Positions 1-5,883 of a DNA stretch of 6,895 nt are shown here, in pieces. Position 1 is the stretch's first letter; each line of letters opens with the position of its first letter. The position numbers and the translations under genes are program-made. Location of the stretch: NCBI GenBank assembly GCA_964372865.1, contig CAYJRW010000028.1:1-6895 (forward strand), given 5' to 3'. A model generated the notes under the pieces. That model was not told the origin of the DNA. It searched no databases and worked only from the letters and a program-made list of their open reading frames with translations. The stretch is from CAYJRW01 sp964372865. GTDB lineage: Bacteria; Patescibacteriota; Minisyncoccia; Minisyncoccales; 2-12-FULL-40-12.

Positions 1-235
1 AAGCCACAATTGGCAGAGTCAAAACCAAGCTCACCCAGAACTTTCGCAAAAACATCCGGGTGGAATGCCCTTCATGCTTATCACCTCCCGAATCATGAAG
101 CTTGAAGCGTGAAGCATGTTTCATACTGCGTGCTTCATGTCTCACGAGGCTCATTCCGCACTCAGGGCACATGCCTGGCTGTTCCTGCCGCACTTCCGAA
201 TGCATAGGACAAGTATAAATGGTTGTTTGCATCAT
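1..235 (-). CDS. Heavy-metal (copper-type) P-type ATPase, N-terminal part only
   Basis: Only about 77 residues are present; the frame is open to the left edge, so the gene continues outside the window. Counting from the ATG at 232, residues 6-29 form a small metal-binding module with the pattern Y-T-C-P-M-H ... P-G-M-C-P-E-C-G-M (Cys8, His11, Cys22, Cys25), the module found at the N-terminus of CopB-type ATPases and of some CusB adaptors. A His-rich linker follows (about 31-56), and then MFLRKFWVSLVLTLPIVA, which looks like the approach to the first membrane helix of a CopB-like ATPase; this is why I prefer ATPase over CusB. The family exports or moves Cu or another soft metal across the membrane using ATP. 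Two adjacent ATG codons (235 and 232) are possible starts, and an in-frame GTG at 265 preceded by AAGG is a third. The linker is encoded by a repeat. Metal specificity cannot be judged from this fragment. Confidence 0.85.
   Translation of the reverse strand, partial: MMQTTIYTCPMHSEVRQEQPGMCPECGMSLVRHEARSMKHASRFKLHDSGGDKHEGHSTRMFLRKFWVSLVLTLPIVA
88..150. repeat. Degenerate 7-base periodic repeat with inverted arms, inside a coding linker
   Basis: Nine consecutive 7-base units can be laid out on the plus strand, the clearest being ATGAAGC (95-101), TTGAAGC (102-108) and GTGAAGC (109-115). Beyond a degenerate centre the motif returns in inverted form (GTGCTTC, 130-136). CATGAAGC at 94-101 is the exact reverse complement of GCTTCATG at 132-139, and a second pairing joins 108-116 to 131-139 with one wobble, so the stretch can fold as a hairpin. 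It codes for the variable linker (about residues 28-48) between the metal-binding module and first helix of the P-type ATPase. Because the period is 7, not a multiple of 3, it does not make a regular peptide repeat. I cannot tell whether it is a mobile or family repeat. Confidence 0.6.
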
Positions 236-277
236 ATCTGAAAGGTTGCAAATATGGGTTTGCACTATCTTGCCTTA

Positions 278-304
278 TCTTAACGATGTCTTTCCTCGTT
301 AAGA
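278..304. promoter_or_regulatory. Perfect 9-bp dyad in the spacer upstream of the P-type ATPase
   Basis: TCTTAACGA (278-286) and TCGTTAAGA (296-304) are exact reverse complements separated by 9 bases. The dyad lies in the only sizeable spacer of the cluster (236-329), between the stop of the ferric-reductase-like gene and the start of the metal ATPase. Such a position fits an operator for a metal-responsive repressor or an RNA hairpin controlling the downstream gene. It does not match the CopY or CsoR operator patterns I know. As a minus-strand terminator it is unconvincing: only 3 of 9 pairs are GC and no T-run follows. I saw no convincing -35/-10 pair in the spacer. Confidence 0.4.
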
Positions 305-329
305 CTAACTTTTTTTTCTCGATTCTTTT

Positions 330-1073
330 TTATTGCTTGACCGCGTGTTTTGTTATTTCCAGGTTGCAGCTCTTGTGTTCTTTGCACCAATCCCCGCATT
401 TTTCAGCCCATTCTTTTTCTTTATATTCAAACCCGCACTCTGGACAGCGATATAGTTTTTTATTTTCACTTAAATTTTTTCGGTAATTGACAACGTCTTT
501 TGTGAAAGCTGAGAACTGAAGAACAACAACTATCGCTATCATTGTTAGATATAACCAGCCAAGCCAGCTTGCATGGCCGTGATGCAAAAAGCCGTGGTCA
601 ATCATATGCAGGCTGACTAGATAAAAAATCGCGTAAACATGGCTGTGCACCCATCTCCATTGTTTAACGCCTAAAAATTCAATTGCCTTGCCAGAAGAAC
701 TGACAGCCAAAATAAGCGCCCAAAAAAGAGCGAATATTAAAGCAAGGCTTGCTAAACTTGAAAACATCGCCAACCCTCTTTCAGTATAAATAATAAGAAC
801 GTGCAAAAGCGTCAGAACGGCAAACCATGTACCCAACTCTCCCCGCCAGCTTAATGGAAATTCTGCAGGCAAAACCTTTGCCAAACCGCTCCACAGTTTT
901 GTTGCCGGCCCTATAATCAGCACCAAAAACAAAAGCAAAAAAGCGGTTGCTGCAACTGGGTGATGAAGGTCTTTTCCGGACGACAGCAAAACGGCTATCA
1001 ACACAAACGACAATAAACCAGCAATAATGTGATTTAACAACTTGTTGCTTGTGTCTAAAGTTTTTCCTTCCAT
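330..1073 (-). CDS. Six-helix ferric-reductase-like membrane protein with Cys-rich C-terminal tail
   Basis: 247 residues. Six hydrophobic segments are visible at about 13-32, 38-57, 80-97, 105-125, 141-158 and 170-190, the layout of the ferric reductase-like/MsrQ-type transmembrane domain that holds b-type haem. Candidate haem-ligand histidines are His91 in helix 3 and His143/His145 and His156 in helix 5. A soluble tail follows (about 208-247) with CPEC at 210-213 and further cysteines at 226, 230 and 236, resembling a small zinc-ribbon or metal-binding module. No flavin or NAD(P)H-binding domain is present, so an electron donor would have to be a separate partner. The likely role is membrane electron transfer, possibly metal reduction; substrate unknown. 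The start ATG (1073) lies 19 nt inside the end of rpiB, implying translational coupling. Family assignment is fairly sure; function is inferred. Confidence 0.75.
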   Translation of the reverse strand: MEGKTLDTSNKLLNHIIAGLLSFVLIAVLLSSGKDLHHPVAATAFLLLFLVLIIGPATKLWSGLAKVLPAEFPLSWRGELGTWFAVLTLLHVLIIYTERGLAMFSSLASLALIFALFWALILAVSSSGKAIEFLGVKQWRWVHSHVYAIFYLVSLHMIDHGFLHHGHASWLGWLYLTMIAIVVVLQFSAFTKDVVNYRKNLSENKKLYRCPECGFEYKEKEWAEKCGDWCKEHKSCNLEITKHAVKQ

Positions 1074-1447
1074 GATTTTTCAATTCTTTTTATTTTTTGA
1101 AGACGCCTTTTGTGGCGAGTAAGATTGCTAAATTTTGTTCTCAAAAATGTTTTTACCATTTTTTGGGCTTCCCGCTCTTTTAACTGCCAGCTGTTTAGGC
1201 ACAAGACATTAATGTCGTCATTCTCTCTCAATTCCTTGACCTGCCAAGCATTAAACGCCTGAGCCGCCCTAATCCCTTTAATTTTGTTTGCAGCAATACA
1301 TACTCCGCCGCCGCTTCCGCATATTAAAACTCCCCTACTCTTTTTATTTGCCACCTTTTTAGCAACCATCGAGGCAAAATCAGAGTAATCGTCTTCTGGG
1401 TCAAAAACTTTGTTCCCCAAGTCCTCAAAACCAACCTTCAGTTTTTT
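1055..1447 (-). CDS. rpiB: Ribose-5-phosphate isomerase B, C-terminal part (start lost in assembly gap)
   Basis: 130 residues remain before the TAG stop. RpiB interconverts ribulose 5-phosphate and ribose 5-phosphate, the last step of the oxidative pentose phosphate route. Diagnostic stretches are DPEDDYSDFA, then GVLICGSGGG with the catalytic cysteine, AANKIKGIRAA, NDDINVLCL and the basic tail RHKRRLQKI, all in the order seen in the RpiB/LacAB family. About 20 N-terminal residues, including the usual Asp-His active-site pair, should lie within the N run. The residues matching E. coli His99-Asn100 (in RQHNDTNVL) read Asn-Asp here, a variant I associate with CPR-type RpiB. The reading frame happens to continue through the Ns into gnd, but this is not a real fusion. 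The end overlaps the next gene by 19 nt. Confidence 0.9.
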   Translation of the reverse strand, partial: KKLKVGFEDLGNKVFDPEDDYSDFASMVAKKVANKKSRGVLICGSGGGVCIAANKIKGIRAAQAFNAWQVKELRENDDINVLCLNSWQLKEREAQKMVKTFLRTKFSNLTRHKRRLQKIKRIEKSWKEKL

Positions 1448-1547
1448 NNNNNNNNNNNNNNNNNNNNNNNNNNNNNNNNNNNNNNNNNNNNNNNNNNNNN
1501 NNNNNNNNNNNNNNNNNNNNNNNNNNNNNNNNNNNNNNNNNNNNNNN
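1448..1547. other. Assembly gap: exactly 100 N
   Basis: The run is exactly 100 unknown bases, the conventional filler for a scaffold gap of unspecified size. It falls between the N-terminal 118 residues of 6-phosphogluconate dehydrogenase and the last 130 residues of RpiB. Judging by family lengths (about 300 and 145-150 residues), roughly 180 residues of the first and 20 of the second are missing, so the true gap is probably near 600 bases or more, unless another gene also lies in it. Confidence 0.95.
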
Positions 1548-1903
1548 CAAGCTCCTTTTCTTGCGCCTTCAGGTCCTCCTGAAACACCTACATCCAAGAA
1601 AGCGAGTCCTCTTTTTGAAAGCAGTTTTCCCCTCCTTATAGAATCCACAAAAAAAGAATTTCCTCCGTCAATTATAATATCTCCTTTTTCTAAAAATTTA
1701 ACCAAGCCGCTTATAATCTCGTCAACCGGCTTGCCAGCTGGCACCATCAACCAAACCACCCGCGGACGACTTAAACCTTCAACCAGTTTTTCCAGCGCGG
1801 GATTCCTGTCAAAACCCAAAACCTTCCAACCTTTTTCCTCCAAGCGTTCTTTCATATTCTTGCCCATCTTTCCCAGACCAATTATGGCAATTTCCTTTCT
1901 CAT
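1548..1903 (-). CDS. gnd: 6-phosphogluconate dehydrogenase (short, GndA-like), N-terminal part
   Basis: 118 complete residues before the gap. The enzyme oxidatively decarboxylates 6-phosphogluconate to ribulose 5-phosphate. The Rossmann motif IGLGKMGKNM is at residues 8-17; strand 2 ends in GFDRNP, and the Asp there hints at NAD rather than NADP preference (inference). MVPAGKP, then DIIIDGGNS and DVGVSGGPEGA follow in the order of the short GndA/YqeC-type enzymes. The 118th codon is followed by TG next to the Ns, compatible with the Cys usual at this place. The catalytic Lys and the whole helical C-terminal domain are missing through the gap, so activity cannot be judged. The start ATG (1903-1901) shares one base with the TAA stop of pgi (TAATG), implying coupled translation. 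Confidence 0.9.
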
Positions 1904-3135
1904 TACTTTTGCAGGATTTTTCTGGTTTCTTTTTTGTATAATTCTACTCCTGGCTGGTCAAAGGCGTTGACTTTCATCAATTTTGCTAAAAGTATAATTT
2001 CCATCATTTTCATTTGAAAAAGAAAGCCCAGATTTTTTTCATCCAGCTTTGGCAAAATTGTTTCAGTAAAAGGCAGTTTTTTCTTCAAATACGCTTTTTT
2101 TACGCCTTCAAAAATGGCTCGGTTAAATTGCCAAATTGTTCTGCCTTCCATGCCGGGAAAAACTTTAGCAAAATCTTCCAAATTTCCAATTTTATAATCA
2201 ACGCCTAAGTCTTCAGTAAAAACAAAGTTTACTAATTTGTCTCTCGGCCCGTCAAAGAAAAGCTGACCGATGGCATGAAAATCGGTGGTGCCGGTGGTAA
2301 CTGTGGGAGTAATGCCTTGGCCTTCTTTCCCCAAACTTTCTCCCATTAACTGAACGTACCACTTGCCAAAAAATTCCAAGTCAGGAGGAAAAACCAAGTT
2401 GCTGTAGATATTTTTACCTTTTTGGTAATGATAAAAAATAGTCAAAGCAGAACTCAATGCTGGGTTTTTCAGCGGGTCATCCACTAAGCAAACTTTAGCT
2501 GCCTTTTTTGCTCCCAAGAGCAATTCTTGAACGTTGACACCAGCTAAGTTCAAAGGCAGAAGATGGGCTAAGCTGAAAACCGAGTATCTGCCGACAACTT
2601 CTCTTGGAATATTAAACGTTGGAAAATTATTTTTCTTTCCATATGCCCACAAAACTGAGCCCTCGTCAGATATTACAAAAATTTTAGGTTTATATTTTTT
2701 AATGAACGGCAAGAGCGCGAAAAAATTGGCAGTTGTTTCAAAGGTCTTGCCTGATTCACTGATAAAGAAAATTGCCAGTTTTCCCCTTTTTACTTTTTCC
2801 GCTTTATCAAGCGACTTTCTGAAAAACAAAGGATTTAGTGAGTCCAAGACCAAAATTTCAGTAAGTTTCTTTTTATTTTTTAGGGCTGTATAAACAGCTT
2901 CAGCTCCCAAAGACGATCCTCCAATGCCAACAACAATAATTAATTTTAAATTTTGGATAATTTTTTTAGAAAAATTGAGTTTTTCATCTGGCAAAGCCAA
3001 AAAACTTTCAGGAGCATTATATTTTTTTTCTTTTAGAACTTTTTTTAATTCCTGCAAATAATAGCTAATCTCCTTTCTTTTGCGGAAGAACTTCAAGGGC
3101 GTTTGGCTGATTTTTTGGAAGTTAAACTTTGGCAT
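1903..3135 (-). CDS. pgi: Glucose-6-phosphate isomerase
   Basis: 410 residues, a complete short-form enzyme (compare about 450 in Bacillus), interconverting glucose 6-phosphate and fructose 6-phosphate in the cytoplasm. Visible motifs: VGIGGSSLGAEA (69-80); the sugar-phosphate loop SESGKTFETT (126-135), where the family usually has S-x-S-G-T-T; VGRYSV with Arg183; ESLGKEG with the catalytic Glu266; DFHAIGQL with His287 (family usually D-Q-H); and the C-terminal FDQPGVELYK with Lys401 at the catalytic lysine position. All principal active-site residues are therefore present. It begins 14 nt inside the end of zwf and ends one base into gnd, so it sits in the middle of a pentose phosphate cluster where it would feed fructose 6-phosphate into the oxidative branch. 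High lysine content matches the AT-rich DNA. Confidence 0.96.
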   Translation of the reverse strand: MPKFNFQKISQTPLKFFRKRKEISYYLQELKKVLKEKKYNAPESFLALPDEKLNFSKKIIQNLKLIIVVGIGGSSLGAEAVYTALKNKKKLTEILVLDSLNPLFFRKSLDKAEKVKRGKLAIFFISESGKTFETTANFFALLPFIKKYKPKIFVISDEGSVLWAYGKKNNFPTFNIPREVVGRYSVFSLAHLLPLNLAGVNVQELLLGAKKAAKVCLVDDPLKNPALSSALTIFYHYQKGKNIYSNLVFPPDLEFFGKWYVQLMGESLGKEGQGITPTVTTGTTDFHAIGQLFFDGPRDKLVNFVFTEDLGVDYKIGNLEDFAKVFPGMEGRTIWQFNRAIFEGVKKAYLKKKLPFTETILPKLDEKNLGFLFQMKMMEIILLAKLMKVNAFDQPGVELYKKETRKILQK

Positions 3136-4540
3136 TCGGCTTATATATTTTTAACGGGGCGAGGTTTTTTTGCCAGCCCTGCAAAATATGGTCAATGAAT
3201 TCCCAGCAGGCCAGAATTTCCTTGGTGCTGAGAAACAATGTCTGGTCGCCCAAAAAAGCGTCAATCAGCAATTTTTCGTAGTCAGGAAGAAGTTTTGCTT
3301 TTTTATACGATTCCTCGTAGAAAAAATGCAAATCCCTTTTCTCAACTTCTGTTTTGGAATCTGGTCTTTTAGAATGGAAAGAAAATAAAATTCCTTCTTT
3401 GGGATGAATGCTGAATGTCAGGGTATTTCTGTGCTGTTCAATTTGTTCTCCTCTACAAAAAGGGCAGAGTATTTTTCTTTTGAAAGTAATCTTAATTTCA
3501 GCCAAGTCCTTTTTCATTTTTTTGCCGCTTTCCAAAAAAATGGGAACTCCTTTCCATCTTTGATTTTCCAAATAGGTCTTGATTCTAAAATAGGTTTCCT
3601 TTCTAGAGTCAGCTTTCACCCCCGGAATTTGCAAATATCCCTGATATTGTCCTCTGGCAGTATTGGTTTTAGTTTCCTTGTTGGTTAATTTATGCAAGTC
3701 TTGGAGTATGGCTAATTTTTTTTCTCTTATGTCCTGGGCACCCAAGGTTAAGGGCGCGTCCATAGTAATTAAAGCCAGCATCTGCAAAAGATGATTCTGA
3801 CCCATATCCCTTAAAGCGCCGAGAGTGTCGTACAATAAACCTCTTTTTTCCACGCCTTCTTTTTCTAATAACTTTATTTCAATCTTTTCTATAAAATCCT
3901 TGTTCCACAAATTCTCAAAGACGGAGTTGGCAAAGCGAAAAACCAATAAATTGGAAGTTGTTTCTTTTGCCAAATAGTGGTCAATTCTGTACACCTGAAT
4001 TTCTTTGAAAAGTTTTTCCAGGAGTTTGTCCAGTTTTTTGGCTTTTGCCAGGTCTTCGCCAAAAGGTTTTTCCACCAGCACGCGGGTCCACCCTTCTTCC
4101 GGGCTGCAGGGTCGGGTCAGTCCCGACTTTGCCAAATTCTGAAAAATTGTCTCATAATAATTTGGCGGCACCGCCAAATAAAATAGTTTATTGGCGCACA
4201 CTCTGAAGCGACCGTCTATAAAGCCCAGCTTTTTCCCAAGCTCTTTGTAGGTTGAAATTTCTTCAAAGAAACCTGGCTGATAAGAAAATTTCTGAAGAAA
4301 ATCCTTTTTTCTTCTGCCTTTTTTGGGCAGGTTTTTTTTAAGCCAATTGTGGTATTCCTCTTCTGTCAAATTTTCTTTGGCAAACCCGATGACCCGAAAC
4401 AAAGTCGGCAAAAATCCTGTTTGGTGTAAATGGAAAATCGCTGGCAGCAATTTTCTTTCCATTAAGTCGCCTGTTGCCCCAAAAATTATCAAAACGGTCG
4501 GGAAGTTTTTTAACGTGTTTTCAACGTTATTCGTCGCCAT
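3122..4540 (-). CDS. zwf: Glucose-6-phosphate 1-dehydrogenase
   Basis: 472 residues, near the usual 480-490. It oxidises glucose 6-phosphate to 6-phosphogluconolactone with reduction of NAD(P), opening the oxidative pentose phosphate pathway. Residues 21-34 carry the cofactor motif GATGDLMERKLLPA; EKPFGED is at 157-163; the substrate motif is RIDHYLAKE at 185-193 (family usually RIDHYLGKE, so Gly to Ala); and DMGQNHLLQ at 245-253 contains the catalytic His250. The C-terminal part ends with the usual tryptophan-containing segment (CWEFIDHILQGW). An oddity is CPFC at 349-352 followed by His360, just before the conserved N-x-L-x-x-x-I-x-P-x-E-G strand, a place where cysteines are not expected. 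The start lies 11 nt after the stop of the VIT-type gene; no strong Shine-Dalgarno is visible. No 6-phosphogluconolactonase gene is seen nearby. Confidence 0.96.
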   Translation of the reverse strand: MATNNVENTLKNFPTVLIIFGATGDLMERKLLPAIFHLHQTGFLPTLFRVIGFAKENLTEEEYHNWLKKNLPKKGRRKKDFLQKFSYQPGFFEEISTYKELGKKLGFIDGRFRVCANKLFYLAVPPNYYETIFQNLAKSGLTRPCSPEEGWTRVLVEKPFGEDLAKAKKLDKLLEKLFKEIQVYRIDHYLAKETTSNLLVFRFANSVFENLWNKDFIEKIEIKLLEKEGVEKRGLLYDTLGALRDMGQNHLLQMLALITMDAPLTLGAQDIREKKLAILQDLHKLTNKETKTNTARGQYQGYLQIPGVKADSRKETYFRIKTYLENQRWKGVPIFLESGKKMKKDLAEIKITFKRKILCPFCRGEQIEQHRNTLTFSIHPKEGILFSFHSKRPDSKTEVEKRDLHFFYEESYKKAKLLPDYEKLLIDAFLGDQTLFLSTKEILACWEFIDHILQGWQKNLAPLKIYKPNAKV

Positions 4541-4551
4541 ATTGCATCAAC

Positions 4552-5337
4552 TTATATTACAACACCGGCAAAGGTCTTAACCAACCAACCAATGGCGTAA
4601 GCAATGGTTGCGGCTAATCCACCAACCAGCAGCATTTCCAGACCCGACTTCACAAAAGATTCCGTGGTTACCAACGTACGCAAGGCTCCCGCGCTGAACA
4701 AAGAAACTCCGGTAGCAGCTACGGCCACCATAAACTGCTGGGAAGCCGGAACTCCAAAAAAAAGATACGGCAAAAGCGGCATAAAACCTGCAACAACAAA
4801 GGCAAAAAACGTAGTCGTGCCGTGTTTTGCGGGGCTGACCGAGTCGGTTTCTTTCAAATCAAGCTCTTCTCGCATCATTAAGTCAATCCAGCGATCTTTA
4901 TCCTTTATAATATCCTGCATTGCCGGCTCGATACGTTCTTTTGCCACGCCCCATTTCTGCAAGATTTCGCGCACCTCTTCTTTCTCAATTTCCGGGAATT
5001 CTCTCGCCTCCCACTCTTCGCGCCTTCGCTGAGCGCGCCAAAAGTCGCGCTCTGAACTGCGGGACAAGAAACTGGAAGCTGCCATAGAAAAACCGTCAGC
5101 CGCCAAATTGGCAAGACCCAAAATAATAATAATCCCCGGCGAAAAACCCGCCCCGGTGGCTCCGGCGACCACGGCAAATGTGGTAATTATGCCGTCATTT
5201 GCTCCATAGACAAAATCTCCGATATATGTACCTTCTCTTAATCTATGCCAAACATCCTCGGCGCGCCGGTATTCTTTACTCTCAATTGCGCGCAAGTATT
5301 CCTGTTTCTTTAACTTTTCTCTCTCAATGTCTTCCAT
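4552..5337 (-). CDS. VIT1/CCC1-family divalent metal (Fe/Mn) transporter
   Basis: 261 residues. The N-terminal soluble helix (1-38) leads to the family signature DFVYGANDGIITTFAVVAG at about 41-59 in helix 1. Helix 2 spans about 66-90. A charged cytoplasmic insert (91-161), rich in Glu and containing FPEIEKEEVREIL and MMREELDL, corresponds to the metal-binding domain of plant VIT1. Three more helices follow at about 162-184, 188-207 and 230-255, giving the expected five. Members move Fe2+ or Mn2+ out of the cytoplasm, into vacuoles in plants and yeast and presumably outward in bacteria. The metal is not deducible here. It sits 24 nt after the cobO stop and 11 nt before zwf, so it is inside the operon although unrelated to sugar metabolism. 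The DNA here is clearly richer in GC than in zwf and pgi. Confidence 0.92.
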   Translation of the reverse strand: MEDIEREKLKKQEYLRAIESKEYRRAEDVWHRLREGTYIGDFVYGANDGIITTFAVVAGATGAGFSPGIIIILGLANLAADGFSMAASSFLSRSSERDFWRAQRRREEWEAREFPEIEKEEVREILQKWGVAKERIEPAMQDIIKDKDRWIDLMMREELDLKETDSVSPAKHGTTTFFAFVVAGFMPLLPYLFFGVPASQQFMVAVAATGVSLFSAGALRTLVTTESFVKSGLEMLLVGGLAATIAYAIGWLVKTFAGVVI

Positions 5338-5361
5338 TAACTGATTCTATCCGAAAACGGC

Positions 5362-5883
5362 TCAGTACTCAATTCCTCTTTTGCCCCAGACGCCTTTTTG
5401 AAAAGGGTGTTTTATTTCCTGAAAGTTGGTTGCAATATCGGCTAATTTTATTAACTCTTTTGGCGCTCCCCTGCCTGTTAAAATTAAGTCAACGCTTTTG
5501 GGAGCTGCTCTTATAACTTTTAATACTTCTGCCAGAGAAAGAAGTTTTAACGACAGAGCAACATTAATTTCGTCCAGAACCACGAGATTGTATTTTTTAG
5601 AAAGAATTTCTTTTTTCGCTCTCTTCAGTGTTTCCTTAGCAGCTTTCTTGTGAACAAAAATAGGGAGCTTGTCTCCCATAATTCCCACAAAGCCCTTGCC
5701 GCCTTTAATGAGCCGCAACTTTTTGCCAAAAATTTTCAGAGCTTTTTCTTCGCCGGTGGGCCAATTCTTGCTTTTAATAAATTGAATAACTAGCGCTTTT
5801 CCTCCCTGCCCGACAACTCTCAAGGCCTGGCCCAAAGCAGCAGTGGTCTTGCCTTTGCCGTTTCCAGTAAATAAGAGAAGCAT
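5362..5883 (-). CDS. cobO: Corrinoid adenosyltransferase (CobA/CobO/BtuR family)
   Basis: 173 residues. The enzyme transfers the 5'-deoxyadenosyl group of ATP to reduced cobalt of a corrinoid, giving adenosylcobalamin or its precursor. The P-loop GNGKGKTT is at residues 7-14, the Walker-B-like VVLDEIN at 101-107, TGRGAP at 136-141, and the family C-terminal signature HPFQKGVWGKRGIEY at the end. It lacks the N-terminal extension of Salmonella CobA (about 196 residues). Where that enzyme has GFTW, with Phe91 and Trp93 shaping the cobalamin pocket, this one reads GFVG (64-67): the Phe is kept and the Trp is Gly. The ATG shares one base with the stop of the class II reductase (TAATG), so the producer of the cofactor is translationally coupled to its user. 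No other cobalamin synthesis gene is in the window, suggesting salvage. Confidence 0.94.
   Translation of the reverse strand: MLLLFTGNGKGKTTAALGQALRVVGQGGKALVIQFIKSKNWPTGEEKALKIFGKKLRLIKGGKGFVGIMGDKLPIFVHKKAAKETLKRAKKEILSKKYNLVVLDEINVALSLKLLSLAEVLKVIRAAPKSVDLILTGRGAPKELIKLADIATNFQEIKHPFQKGVWGKRGIEY

Noticed and set aside
88..150. CRISPR array
   Set aside because: Units are only 7 bases, contiguous, degenerate and lack spacers.
278..317. Rho-independent terminator on the plus strand (dyad followed by a T-run at 310-317)
   Set aside because: No plus-strand gene lies upstream, the stem is AT-rich, and the T-run is separated from the stem by about five bases.
223..486. Plus-strand open frame of 87 codons rich in Phe, Ser and Leu
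   Set aside because: Antisense to the end of the ferric-reductase-like gene and the spacer; composition is typical of a shadow frame.
781..1083. Second minus-strand open frame overlapping the ferric-reductase-like gene
   Set aside because: Basic, Arg- and Ser-rich shadow frame with no family resemblance, within a well-supported gene.
1410..1970. Plus-strand open frame spanning the N run
   Set aside because: It is antisense to gnd and pgi, is kept open partly by unknown bases, and shows no recognisable protein features.
4604..5032. Plus-strand open frame of 142 codons
   Set aside because: Lies wholly antisense to the VIT-type transporter gene, which has clear family motifs; the opposite frame is Ser- and Thr-rich with no motif.
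5338..5361. Promoter or riboswitch between cobO and the VIT-type gene
   Set aside because: Only 24 bases, with no room for a riboswitch and no convincing promoter elements; best read as an operon junction.
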